Assembly: GCA_009773975.1 (NCBI GenBank)
Contig: VSMX01000045.1
Span: 1-15,717 of the forward strand
Length of the DNA: 15,717 nucleotides
Direction of reading: 5' to 3'
DNA from: Desulfovibrio sp.
Lineage (GTDB): Bacteria; Desulfobacterota; Desulfovibrionia; Desulfovibrionales; Desulfovibrionaceae
Of the stretch, positions 6,020 through 14,900 are shown piece by piece. The first letter of the stretch is position 1. Each line of letters opens with the position of its first letter. A program made the position numbers and the translations under genes. The notes beneath the pieces are model-generated. The model was not told the DNA's origin and ran no database searches. It saw nothing but the letters and a program-made list of their open reading frames with translations.

Positions 6020-7111
6020 ATGTCTAAAACATTATTGGTCACTGGCGGCGCTGGTTTTATTGGTTCCTCATTAATCCACAAGGCAGTTGCTGCAACGGAT
6101 TGGAATATTATCAATATTGATAAATTAACCTATTCCGGGAACTTGTCTTCCCTTTCTGAAATCGAGAATAATCCTCGTTATAATTTTATCCATGGCGACA
6201 TTGCGGATATGGATGCCGTGAGAGCGGCTTTGGAAACATACAAGCCTGATGCAATCATGAATCTTGCAGCGGAAAGCCATGTTGACAGGTCAATTGATGA
6301 TCCTTCACCTTTTATTGAAACAAATATTAAAGGGACTTTTATTCTTCTTGAAGAAACAAGGAGATATTGGAAGAATCTTCAATTGTCCTCCCCAGATAAG
6401 GCAAAAAATTTCAGATTCCATCATATCTCTACCGATGAAGTTTTTGGTGATCTTGCAGAAATAGATGGCAAAAAACAATTTTTTAGCGAAAAGACTCCCT
6501 ACGCGCCAAGTTCACCATATTCTGCCAGCAAAGCCAGCTCTGATCACTTGATACGCGCATGGCATAGAACCTATGGTTTGCCAACCCTCATTACAAATTG
6601 TTCAAATAATTATGGTCCAAGACAATTTCCTGAAAAGCTTATTCCGTTGATGATTATAAGTGCCATGGCTGGAAAGCCTCTTCCAGTGTATGGCACTGGT
6701 TCGCAAATACGTGACTGGCTTTATGTTGATGATCATGTGGATGCATTGTTGCTTGTTCTTGAACGTGGACTTCCGGGTGAAACTTATGCAATTGGCGGAA
6801 ATTGTGAAAAAACGAATATTGAGATTGTCCACGGAATTTGCAGTCTGCTTGAAGAACTGATACCGGAGCAAAAATCCCAAAATATTTCTCATTACAATGA
6901 ACTAATTACTTTTGTACAAGATCGCCCAGGCCATGACGCCCGTTATGCCATTGATGCCTCGAAAATTAGCTCGGAACTCGGTTGGAAACCAAAAGAAAAT
7001 TTTTCAAGCGGGTTAAGGAAAACTGTTCAATGGTATCTGAATAACAAGACCTGGTGGAAAAAAATCCTTGACGGAACATACAGATGCCAGCGACTGGGCA
7101 CAAATATTTGA
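6020..7111 (+). CDS. rfbB: dTDP-glucose 4,6-dehydratase
   Basis: RmlB/RfbB converts dTDP-glucose to dTDP-4-keto-6-deoxyglucose with bound NAD, the second step towards dTDP-rhamnose and related sugars for surface polysaccharide. It has 363 residues, usual for the family. The extended-SDR NAD site TGGAGFIG lies at 8-15. Catalytic Thr-Asp-Glu is in HISTDEVFGD (T138, D139, E140), and Tyr167/Lys171 form YxxxK. ESHVDRSIDDP (85-95), NCSNNYGPRQFPEKLIP and RPGHDARYAID are family hallmarks. I chose ATG 6020 because AGGA lies 6 bases before it and the NAD motif starts at once; the upstream ATG 5915 would add 35 residues of unrelated sequence. rfbA starts 9 bases after the stop, so the two form an operon. 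Confidence 0.95.
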   Translation: MSKTLLVTGGAGFIGSSLIHKAVAATDWNIINIDKLTYSGNLSSLSEIENNPRYNFIHGDIADMDAVRAALETYKPDAIMNLAAESHVDRSIDDPSPFIETNIKGTFILLEETRRYWKNLQLSSPDKAKNFRFHHISTDEVFGDLAEIDGKKQFFSEKTPYAPSSPYSASKASSDHLIRAWHRTYGLPTLITNCSNNYGPRQFPEKLIPLMIISAMAGKPLPVYGTGSQIRDWLYVDDHVDALLLVLERGLPGETYAIGGNCEKTNIEIVHGICSLLEELIPEQKSQNISHYNELITFVQDRPGHDARYAIDASKISSELGWKPKENFSSGLRKTVQWYLNNKTWWKKILDGTYRCQRLGTNI

Positions 7112-7120
7112 GAGGATGTA

Positions 7121-7999
7121 ATGAATTATAAAGGTATTGTTTTGGCCGGAGGATCGGGCACAAGATTATATCCAATAACATTGGGCGTATCAAAACAGCT
7201 TTTGCCAATATATGACAAGCCGATGATTTATTACCCGCTTTCTGTGCTCATGCTTGCCGGAATCCGTGAAATTTTGCTTATTTCCACACCCCAGGATCTT
7301 CCTCAATATAAACGATTATTAAAAGATGGCTCCGAGTTCGGTATAAAGTTGGAATATGCCGTACAACCCGCACCTGATGGCATTGCACAGGCTTTTCTGA
7401 TAGGAGAAGATTTTATCAATCGTGGTCCAGTAAGCCTTATTTTGGGAGATAATATTTTCCATGGACAGCATTTTACGGAAAAATTGAATAATGCAACCCA
7501 AAATATTAAAGGCGCAACCATTTTTGGTTATTTGGTAAAGGATCCAGAACGTTTTGGTGTCGTGGCCTTTAATAAGGATGGAAAGGCCATTGGCATTGAG
7601 GAAAAACCACAAAATCCTCTTTCCAGATATGCGGTAACCGGGCTATATTTTTATGATGATAAAATTGTTGATATTGCAAAAACATTGCAGCCATCAGCCC
7701 GTGGCGAGCTTGAAATTAGCAGCGTCAACCAAATATACCTTGAACGTGATGAATTAAATGTCGAAAAGCTTGGGCGCGGATTTGCGTGGCTGGATACAGG
7801 TACCCATTCCAGTTTAATGGAAGCGTCTTCCTATGTGGAAACCATTGAAGCGCGACAAGGATTAAAAATAGCCTGTCTGGAAGAAATTGCCTGGAAAAGA
7901 GGCTGGATAACTGATGAACAGATGGAAAAATCAGGCAATCTGTTTTCCAAAACGGATTATGGGCAATATCTGCTAAAACTCCTGCAAATTGGCAAGTGA
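7121..7999 (+). CDS. rfbA: Glucose-1-phosphate thymidylyltransferase
   Basis: RmlA/RfbA joins glucose-1-phosphate and dTTP to give dTDP-glucose and pyrophosphate, the substrate of the upstream RfbB. It has 292 residues, as usual for short RmlA enzymes. The nucleotide-binding signature LAGGSGTRLYP is at 8-18, the catalytic Lys at SKQLLP (K25), the base-binding QPAPDGIAQA at about 82-91 and the metal site LGDN at about 108-111. IEEKP (about 158-162), RGELEIS and AWLDTGTH follow. The whole sequence looks intact. AGAGGA lies 4 bases before ATG and overlaps the rfbB stop. rfbC and rfbD are not in the window, so the later steps are encoded elsewhere or another dTDP sugar is made. Confidence 0.95.
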   Translation: MNYKGIVLAGGSGTRLYPITLGVSKQLLPIYDKPMIYYPLSVLMLAGIREILLISTPQDLPQYKRLLKDGSEFGIKLEYAVQPAPDGIAQAFLIGEDFINRGPVSLILGDNIFHGQHFTEKLNNATQNIKGATIFGYLVKDPERFGVVAFNKDGKAIGIEEKPQNPLSRYAVTGLYFYDDKIVDIAKTLQPSARGELEISSVNQIYLERDELNVEKLGRGFAWLDTGTHSSLMEASSYVETIEARQGLKIACLEEIAWKRGWITDEQMEKSGNLFSKTDYGQYLLKLLQIGK

Positions 8000-8046
8000 T
8001 CTTTCGAATATTCATCAAGATTCGATTTTGAATTGGTACTTCTCCC

Positions 8047-9105
8047 ATGGATGAAAGAACCCATATTTTTTTATCGGAAACTGGACCGGTTCTTTGTGTA
8101 GATATTGGCAGTCATACCCAAGCCGCCCTTCTCGCAAAACCTGGAATTGATCCGGAAAACTGGCCAACTTTTACCCTTCCCTCACCGGCTCAATCAATAG
8201 CGCAAAGAATCAGGGAGTTGACCATTCTTAAAAAGGGGATCTGGTTATATGGAGATGAGATGGGGGGAGGATTTACCTATGCGCTAAGAGAACATTTGTC
8301 TTCGGAATTGCCAACCGCTTCAACTTCCGGAGCTGCTTTGTCAATTCATGATGATATTGCTTATGTGCAAGGGATGGGAATTCAAATTTGTGAATCATGC
8401 CCCCAAAATAGTGTTCCTGTATATCTTTCAGATTTTGAAACTGACTTTTGGAACAATATTCTGAAAATATCAGGTTTGCCATTGCCCCACCTTACACTCG
8501 CTGCGGTGCAGGATCATGGGAATTTTGTGCCCGGGAACAGGCATGGTCGGATTAAAAACTGGCAGGAATTGTTAATTGCTAATTCTGACCCATCGAAATG
8601 GATATATACTCAAGCTCCCGAAGGTCTTACCCGTTTGAAAACTCTTCAGACAAAAACAGGTGGGCCTGTTGCGGATACCGCTGTTTGTGCCATTCTTGGC
8701 GCAATTGCTGATCCTCATATATTGGACAGGAGTTTCAGGGAAGGAATTACCATTATCCATGCAGGCAATACCCATACTTTGGCCGCTCTCGTTTATCAGG
8801 GCAAAGTTTATGGCATATATGAACATCACACCAATAAACATGAACTTTCGTCTTTCAGGGAAGATTTGAAACAGTTCCGTAATCGCTGGCTATCCGAAGA
8901 AGTTATTCATGCCTCCGGGGGCAATGGACTTGCCTTTGGCAAAAATGTAGAAGAGGCGGGTGATTTTGCTCCTACATTTATTTTTGGACCTGGACGAGCC
9001 TTGTTTGATGGCCAGGGTAAATTTGTTGCTCCTCATGGGGATATGCATCATGCAGGGTGTTATGGTTTGCTTTATGGATGGGCAAATGGGCATTATATGT
9101 CTTGA
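8047..9105 (+). CDS. DUF1786 protein with ASKHA-like nucleotide-binding motif
   Basis: A 352-residue soluble protein of the DUF1786 family, labelled in Pfam as putative pyruvate formate-lyase activating enzyme without experimental support. The N-terminal VLCVDIGSHTQAALL (about 15-29) resembles the phosphate-1 loop of the actin/Hsp70/sugar-kinase fold. The C-terminal half has IIHAGNTHTLAALVYQGKVYGIYEHHT, like the second phosphate loop, and later IFGPGRALF. MHHAGCYGLLYGW lies near the end. QDHGNF and a His-rich character could bind a metal. No radical-SAM CxxxCxxC is present, so a true activase role is doubtful. It starts 47 bases after rfbA. No clear ribosome binding site precedes ATG 8047. 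It lies upstream of the CoA ligase gene with a 181-base gap. Confidence 0.8.
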   Translation: MDERTHIFLSETGPVLCVDIGSHTQAALLAKPGIDPENWPTFTLPSPAQSIAQRIRELTILKKGIWLYGDEMGGGFTYALREHLSSELPTASTSGAALSIHDDIAYVQGMGIQICESCPQNSVPVYLSDFETDFWNNILKISGLPLPHLTLAAVQDHGNFVPGNRHGRIKNWQELLIANSDPSKWIYTQAPEGLTRLKTLQTKTGGPVADTAVCAILGAIADPHILDRSFREGITIIHAGNTHTLAALVYQGKVYGIYEHHTNKHELSSFREDLKQFRNRWLSEEVIHASGGNGLAFGKNVEEAGDFAPTFIFGPGRALFDGQGKFVAPHGDMHHAGCYGLLYGWANGHYMS

Positions 9106-9123
9106 AATTTTTTGTGATTAAAA

Positions 9124-9168
9124 ATGCCAGTATTGGGCATTGGCCACTGCCATAATTTGCACTGGCAT
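9124..9168. repeat. Imperfect inverted repeat after DUF1786 gene
   Basis: ATGCCAGT (9124-9131) and ACTGGCAT (9161-9168) are perfectly complementary. The 29 bases between contain further partial pairing (TGGGCA against TGCCA). It lies 18 bases after the DUF1786 stop and is followed by a weak T-rich stretch (ATAATATTTTT). It may be a weak terminator, or a leader structure for the CoA ligase gene. Confidence 0.4.
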
Positions 9169-9286
9169 GGTTGGATAATATTTTTGAAAAGCATGATTTT
9201 ATGCTCATGCTGCATCGACCTCCGCTTTCCTGCATCCGTCATCAGAGTTCGTATGCTGAAGAGTTAAACACGATAAAGGAAATTAG

Positions 9287-10585
9287 ATGGAAATTTTTGA
9301 TTCTGCAGAACTTTTGGACAGGGATGCAATAACAGAAATCCAGTTAAAAAGATTAAAAACGACTTTGGCGCGCACCCGCAAATGCGATTTTTATAAAAAA
9401 AGGCTGGCTGACGCTGGAATAGGGGAAAATTCGATATCATCCCCTGATGCTCTTGAAAACATTCCATTTACAACAAAAGATGATTTGCGTTCACAATATC
9501 CTAAGGGACTTTTATGCGTAAATCAGAACGAAATAGTTCGTATGCATTGTTCAAGCGGCACGACTGGCAGTCCTGTAGCAATTTGCCACACACAAAACGA
9601 CATAAATTCCTGGGCAGACCTCATGGCCAGATGCATGTATATGGTTGGGGTACGCAAGGAAGATGTTTTTCAAAATATGTCTGGGTATGGATTATTTACT
9701 GGGGGTCTGGGAATTCATTTTGGCGCAGAAAGAATTGGGTGTATGACAATTCCTGCTGGTGCTGGCAATTCCAGACGACAAATCAAATTGGCCAAAGATT
9801 TCGGAACGACCGTTGCTCATATTTTACCATCTTACGCTCTAATTCTTGGTGAGCATATCCGCAATATGGGAGAAGACCCCGCCGATTATCCATTGAAAAT
9901 TGCCCTTGTTGGTGCCGAACCCTACACAGAGGAATTCAGAAAAAGGCTTGAAACCCTTTTCAATATGAAAGTTTATAACTCTTACGGACTATCGGAAATG
10001 AATGGTCCAGGTGTGGGTTTTGAATGTCTCCAACAAAACGGTTTACATATCTGGGAGGATGCGTACATCCCGGAAATCATAGATCCGGTAAGTGGCAAAC
10101 ATGTAGATGATGGCGAAATTGGCGAATTGGTAATGACAAGCTTGTGCAGGGAAGGTATGCCCATCTTGCGTTATAGAACACGGGATCTTACACGCTTCAT
10201 TCCTGGAGACTGCGAATGTGGGCGTAAACACAGAAGAATGGATCGCATTCTTGGACGCGCGGATGATATGTTTATTGTGAAAGGCGTTAATATATACCCA
10301 ATGCAAATTGAACAGGTCATTATGACTTTCCCCGAGGTTGGACAAAACTACCACATACTTTTGGAGAATGACGGCCTGGGCGATGTTATGCGAGTCCAGG
10401 TAGAAATTAGGGATGAATATTTCGTTGAAGATATGCGCATTTTACACAACCTTCAAAAAACAATTGCGCAAAGGCTGCGTGATGAAATTCTCGTAACGCC
10501 AAAAGTTGATTTGGTAGAAAACAACAGTTTGCCGCGAACAGAGGGAAAGGCAGTGCGCGTAACTGATTCCCGTCAAAAAAAATAG
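9287..10585 (+). CDS. paaK: Phenylacetate-CoA ligase family protein
   Basis: An AMP-forming aryl-acid CoA ligase that activates phenylacetate or related aryl acids (for example indoleacetate) through an acyl-AMP. It has 432 residues, as usual for PaaK. The ATP-binding loop SSGTTGSP lies at 89-96. YGLSEMNGPGVGFEC is the adenylation A5-type motif. YRTRDLT and the Cys-containing ECGRKHRRMDRILGRADDMFIVKGVNI include the hinge and the A8 region. The C-terminal LPRTEGKAVRV carries the conserved Lys. AAAGGA (9275-9280) lies 6 bases before ATG. In anaerobes such enzymes often work with indolepyruvate ferredoxin oxidoreductase (iorAB) in aromatic amino-acid breakdown; iorAB is not in this window. The gene is followed by DUF456 and trmJ at close spacing. 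Confidence 0.92.
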   Translation: MEIFDSAELLDRDAITEIQLKRLKTTLARTRKCDFYKKRLADAGIGENSISSPDALENIPFTTKDDLRSQYPKGLLCVNQNEIVRMHCSSGTTGSPVAICHTQNDINSWADLMARCMYMVGVRKEDVFQNMSGYGLFTGGLGIHFGAERIGCMTIPAGAGNSRRQIKLAKDFGTTVAHILPSYALILGEHIRNMGEDPADYPLKIALVGAEPYTEEFRKRLETLFNMKVYNSYGLSEMNGPGVGFECLQQNGLHIWEDAYIPEIIDPVSGKHVDDGEIGELVMTSLCREGMPILRYRTRDLTRFIPGDCECGRKHRRMDRILGRADDMFIVKGVNIYPMQIEQVIMTFPEVGQNYHILLENDGLGDVMRVQVEIRDEYFVEDMRILHNLQKTIAQRLRDEILVTPKVDLVENNSLPRTEGKAVRVTDSRQKK

Positions 10586-10596
10586 CAGGAATTTTT

Positions 10597-11184
10597 GTGT
10601 CGCTAACATTGATCTCCATAATTTCTGCAGTGTTCATTTGTTTTTTATGTTTATTATTATTCCTCAATATTTTTGGCCTTCCGGCAAACTGGCTCATTCT
10701 TTTTTGCGCATTTGCATGGTCTTTTTTTTATAAAGAATCTGCCACTGACAGCGCGCTCTATTGGATCATTTTATGCGCTTTGGCACTGACCGGCGAAATA
10801 TTGGAAACAGTACTGCAGATGTTCAAGGCAAAAAAACATGGATCCAGTAAAGGTGGAGCAGTAGGCGGTATGATAGGCGCAATAGTAGGCGGCATTGCTT
10901 TTGCGCCTTTTTTTCTTGGACTTGGTGCTTTGGCTGGCGCGCTTTTTGGTGCCTGGGGCGGATGTTTTATCGTTGAGTTTATGAAAGGCCGCAACCTGGG
11001 GGAAGCAAGGCATGCTGCCTACGGAACAATGACCGGGAGATTTTTGGGCACTATATGCAAATGCCTGGCCGGGGCACTGATGGTTGCAATTATCGCTCAT
11101 AATATATGGCCTTCTGACAGATTGACAAGCTTCATGCCAAATTACCAATTTTTTGCTTTATCTTTGCCGTTTCGAGTCTTGTAA
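10597..11184 (+). CDS. DUF456 family membrane protein
   Basis: A 195-residue integral inner-membrane protein of unknown function. Hydrophobic segments lie at about 4-24, 26-44, 53-68, 86-118 (a Gly/Ala-rich pair, GGAVGGMIGAIVGG and GLGALAGALFGAWGG) and 148-168. The Gly-rich middle, the GLPANWLIL near the N-terminus and the EFMKGR..EA.....G segment fit DUF456. The start is GTG 10597 with AGGA (10587-10590) 6 bases ahead. It begins 11 bases after paaK, and its stop abuts the trmJ start (TAAATG), so the three genes are almost surely one transcript with coupled translation. Confidence 0.8.
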   Translation: MSLTLISIISAVFICFLCLLLFLNIFGLPANWLILFCAFAWSFFYKESATDSALYWIILCALALTGEILETVLQMFKAKKHGSSKGGAVGGMIGAIVGGIAFAPFFLGLGALAGALFGAWGGCFIVEFMKGRNLGEARHAAYGTMTGRFLGTICKCLAGALMVAIIAHNIWPSDRLTSFMPNYQFFALSLPFRVL

Positions 11185-11925
11185 ATGCTGCCAGAACTGG
11201 AAATTGTCCTTGTAAACACAAGGTTCCCTGAAAATATTGGTATGGCAGCGAGGGCATGCGCAAACTTCGGTTGCAAAAATATTTGCCTGGTTAAACCGGA
11301 AAAGAAAGATTTACTTAATGCAATTCCATTTGCTACTCCAAAAGGATTAAATATTTTAAAAAATATTCGATTTTCAGCATCATTGTCAGAGGCTGTATCA
11401 TGCAGTAATATCGTTTACGGCACCACTGCAAGGACTGGAGGCTGGAGAAAAGCCATACAGTGTCCAGATGAAGCGGCGGAAAAAATGGTCACATATACCG
11501 ATCAAAAAATTTCTCTGGTCTTTGGTTCGGAAGATAGAGGTTTGATAAATTCAGATATAATGATCTGTGATTATTTGGTTCATATTCCGACAACTTCAGA
11601 AGCAACGTCCCTTAATCTGGCTCAAGCTGTTTTGATAATGCTGTATGAATATTCAAAGGCGGCAAAAAAACAAAATATTTTCAATAAAATGGGCATTAAT
11701 AAGGAAAGCCCGGGCAAACTGATTACAAACAAGGATAAAGAAAGATTACTTGAGGCATTTAAAATCATGCTTCTTGAAATAGATGGTTTGCATGGTGATA
11801 ATCCTGATTATTTTATGTTGCAATGGAAAGAGATGTTTGCAAAAGCACAGTTAAAGAGAAATGAATATGATGCTCTTATGGGTTTGTGCAGGCAAGTTCA
11901 CAACAAGTTAAAAAGGGATGCGTAG
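11185..11925 (+). CDS. trmJ: tRNA (cytidine/uridine-2'-O-)-methyltransferase TrmJ
   Basis: A SpoU/TrmH-type knotted methyltransferase that 2'-O-methylates position 32 in the anticodon loop of several tRNAs using S-adenosylmethionine. It has 246 residues, the same as E. coli TrmJ. Motif 1 is N17-IG-MAAR (17-23), motif 2 is LVFGSEDRGL (111-120) and motif 3 SLNLAQAV (142-149) forms the SAM-binding knot. The C-terminal 80 residues are helical and Lys-rich, as in the TrmJ dimerisation and tRNA-binding tail. The ATG directly follows the DUF456 stop codon with no spacing, which suggests translational coupling. Other SpoU members are possible, but the N-terminal ELEIVLVNTRFPENIG and the length favour TrmJ. 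Confidence 0.9.
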   Translation: MLPELEIVLVNTRFPENIGMAARACANFGCKNICLVKPEKKDLLNAIPFATPKGLNILKNIRFSASLSEAVSCSNIVYGTTARTGGWRKAIQCPDEAAEKMVTYTDQKISLVFGSEDRGLINSDIMICDYLVHIPTTSEATSLNLAQAVLIMLYEYSKAAKKQNIFNKMGINKESPGKLITNKDKERLLEAFKIMLLEIDGLHGDNPDYFMLQWKEMFAKAQLKRNEYDALMGLCRQVHNKLKRDA

Positions 11926-11928
11926 TTA

Positions 11929-11964
11929 ACTGGCAACCCCCAGCCAATGCTGTGGGTTGCCAGT
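11929..11964. terminator. Hairpin between convergent trmJ and pyc
   Basis: ACTGGCAACCC (11929-11939) pairs exactly with GGGTTGCCAGT (11954-11964). An inner stem CAGC/GCTG (11941-11944 with 11949-11952) closes a CAAT loop, leaving one mismatch (11940/11953). It lies 4 bases after the trmJ stop and 12 bases beyond the end of pyc, so it can end both transcripts. No T run follows on either strand, so stopping may need Rho or act mainly as a 3' stability element. Confidence 0.7.
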
Positions 11965-11975
11965 GTATACTGACC

Positions 11976-14900
11976 TCAGGATAATTTGATTCCGCAATAT
12001 GGACAAAAGATTATATTATCCTGGGTAATTGGTTGGGCACAATTGGTATTGGGGCATAAACGGGGAACAGGACCAAGTTCCACAATCAATTCGCCTTCCC
12101 TTACAGATACCATTTGCTTGTTTTCCTTGAAATCAGCTGTTTTCAATACTCTTTTTACAATTCCATCAACTGGCGCCAAAACAGCCTTTTCCTGTTTCAT
12201 GATGGAAACATTGAAAAGCTCTTCTCCCGCTTTAACCAGGTCTCCAGGGTGAACATACATCACCCATAAATCCCCATTACTTGGTGAGGCAACCTGGTAG
12301 TGATCAGTTGGGTCAGCCATGATTGAGCTTTTGTTTATTGAGATTGCCGGCTGTGCGACTTGTACTTCACTGCTAAGAAACTCGGAATCCAGTACATATC
12401 TGCAAATGCTGATTCCCGCATCGTTAGGTCTGGAAATACTTAATAATAATAAATGGTGGGGTTTTCCCGAGCTGTCATTAAAATTCAGATCCTGCCCAAC
12501 CTTCATTCCCTCAAACCAGATATCAAGTGGCAAATTATTTGGATCACCGAAATCCGCTCTGAATTTTATTGTCTTCAGGGCATCAGATGGATGATTAAGA
12601 TATAAAACAAATTCCTCATCTGTGGGGCTGCGTTTTAATAAATCTGTGCAAGCTTTAAATTCCGCATCAAGATTTGTATCCTTCAGCGTTGTCAGAGGGG
12701 ATTCTTCTGTTCTCTGTTTAATAGCCTCTCTCCATTCACTCCCAAAAGCGCTTTCATACACCCAATCTGGAGGAAACCCCAAAGGAAGGCGACCAAATTT
12801 ACCCAGCAAAAGATTCCTGAAAGCATCGTTGCAATCCTGATAGATGGAAAGCCTTGCACGCCGCATTTCCGGTGAAAGTTCATCTTCCGGGGTACGAGTT
12901 ACTTCTCCCAAAACTTCAAGAAGATATTTGACTTCATCCTCGTCACCTCTTTTATGGGCGCCTGTTACTGCCAAAAATGCAGTATTCCACGTTATCTGTG
13001 AACCAGGAGTTACATCATGATAGTGAACAATTTTTCTGGTCCCTTCCAGAAATTTTAACATATATGGAAGAAGATGAATGTAACCCTGCTTCATTGCTCC
13101 TTCCTGTGACGAGGAAGTAGCGCCCCCGGGCATTCCATGTCTTGTTACATCATAGTCCAGTCCCTCAAAATATGGAGAACAATAACGATCATAATAAGGC
13201 ATTATCTGTTTGCAAACGAAATTGGCATCCCTGATGGCATCTTTATTTAAATGACATTTCAGGCCGAGTTCATTTTCCAGGTAAGACATTGTGGACAAGA
13301 CATCGCCTTGCCCATAAGAACGGACTGCGGCGCCAAGGCCAACATCCAGAATATGCGCTCCAGCTTTTGCTGCCGCGCCGCATGCTGGCACAAATAATCC
13401 ATCTGTGTAGTGGCGATGGTAATGCATCACTAGATCCGGCCACGATTTTTTAATGGAAGAGACGAGGCTGGCCATAAAATGCGGGGGGCATACTCCGGCC
13501 ATATCTTTTAATCCAAGAATGATATGCCGGGAGGCTGTCTGGGCATTCTCACCCATGACTGCCCCACACATTTGCAAAATATTTCTCGTCACATCCAGAT
13601 AATGCGGAACATCAAATTCTTTACTGTATGAAAGGGAGATAGCGGGTTCAAAAATTACATCCCTGTGTGATAGCACTACTTCTGCGATGGGACGCATATT
13701 TTCTATATGATTTAAAAAGTCAAAACAGCGCACAACCTGATAATATTCGCATATCATTTCGCCTGTTTTGCGCATCAAATTCGAAGGTTGCGGAGTATAA
13801 CCCAAAACATTTGTGGAACGTACAAGCAACTGTTTGAAAGTCTTGGGAGCAAAGCTATTCCATTCTTTGGCCTCTTCAAATGGGTATGTCATATTGGCCA
13901 TCATGGCCACATGAAAATGCGCGCCCCCGCCATTTTCGATAGAAAAATAACCCACATTATCCAGATATGGCCCAATAAGCCTGTCTTCAGCCAAACGAAA
14001 TCGGTTTCCCGAATTGGATTGGGTAAAATCCCTGGGAGTAGTATCTGTAAAATGGATGTAATCTGAATCCCTGATGTAATCCAGTGTTGCCAATCGGTCG
14101 CCATGAGGGTAGGGCGACGGCCTGCGTTTAACTGATTGGCTTATATGCGGCAATACCGGGCAAAATGGGCCCAGTGTGGGAGTTGTAATTGACCGGTATT
14201 CTCCTAGCATGACATGAGGATTATAGCCTTTGGCGGAAATTTCGGCCACAAGCCTGGCAAGCCTCTCTCCTTCTGGCGCAATATCCCTGTAACGCATCAA
14301 TTCCGGATGATCAGAAATAAAATTGGTATTGATTTCTCCAGCACGGAATTGAGGATGTTTTATAACTTTGTGGAAAAATGGAATTGTGGTTTTTATCCCG
14401 CCTATGACATATTCGCCAAGCGCTCTATCCATAATGCCGATAGTTTTTTCCCAATCATGGGCATAGGCAATTAAAAGGGATCCGGCAGAATCGTAATTGG
14501 CTGGAAATTCGTATCCGGCAGTAATATTGGAATCAAGCCTTACGCCCGGGCCACCAGGAGAAACATACCTTGAGATAAGGCCAGAATTAGGCGCAAAATT
14601 ATCCTGGGGATTTTCGCAATTTATGCGTACCTGCATTGCACAATATGATGGACGCAATTCCTCTTCGCGATAGCGAAGCTCGGCTCCAAAAGCGATTGCA
14701 ATTTGTTCTTCAACAAGATCTATCCCATAGCGGGATTCGGTAATGCCGTGTTCTACCTGAAGACGTGTGTTAATTTCAATAAGATATGGATTACCATCTG
14801 GAGTAACAAGAAATTCCACGGTCGCGAGAGAATGATATCCAACTGATTTTATAAGTTTGCGGGCATAGTTTTTCAATCTATCCCTCAATTCAGGAGTGAT

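Noticed and set aside
5842..6027. Two tiny consecutive frames (22 and 38 codons) before rfbB
   Set aside because: AAAAGG precedes the first at plausible spacing, but the peptides show no motif and the second overlaps the rfbB start; not enough to call genes.
5767..6114. Minus-strand ORF of 115 residues containing EPIKPAPPVTNN
   Set aside because: This stretch is the antisense of the rfbB NAD-binding motif; such shadow ORFs commonly appear opposite RmlB starts.
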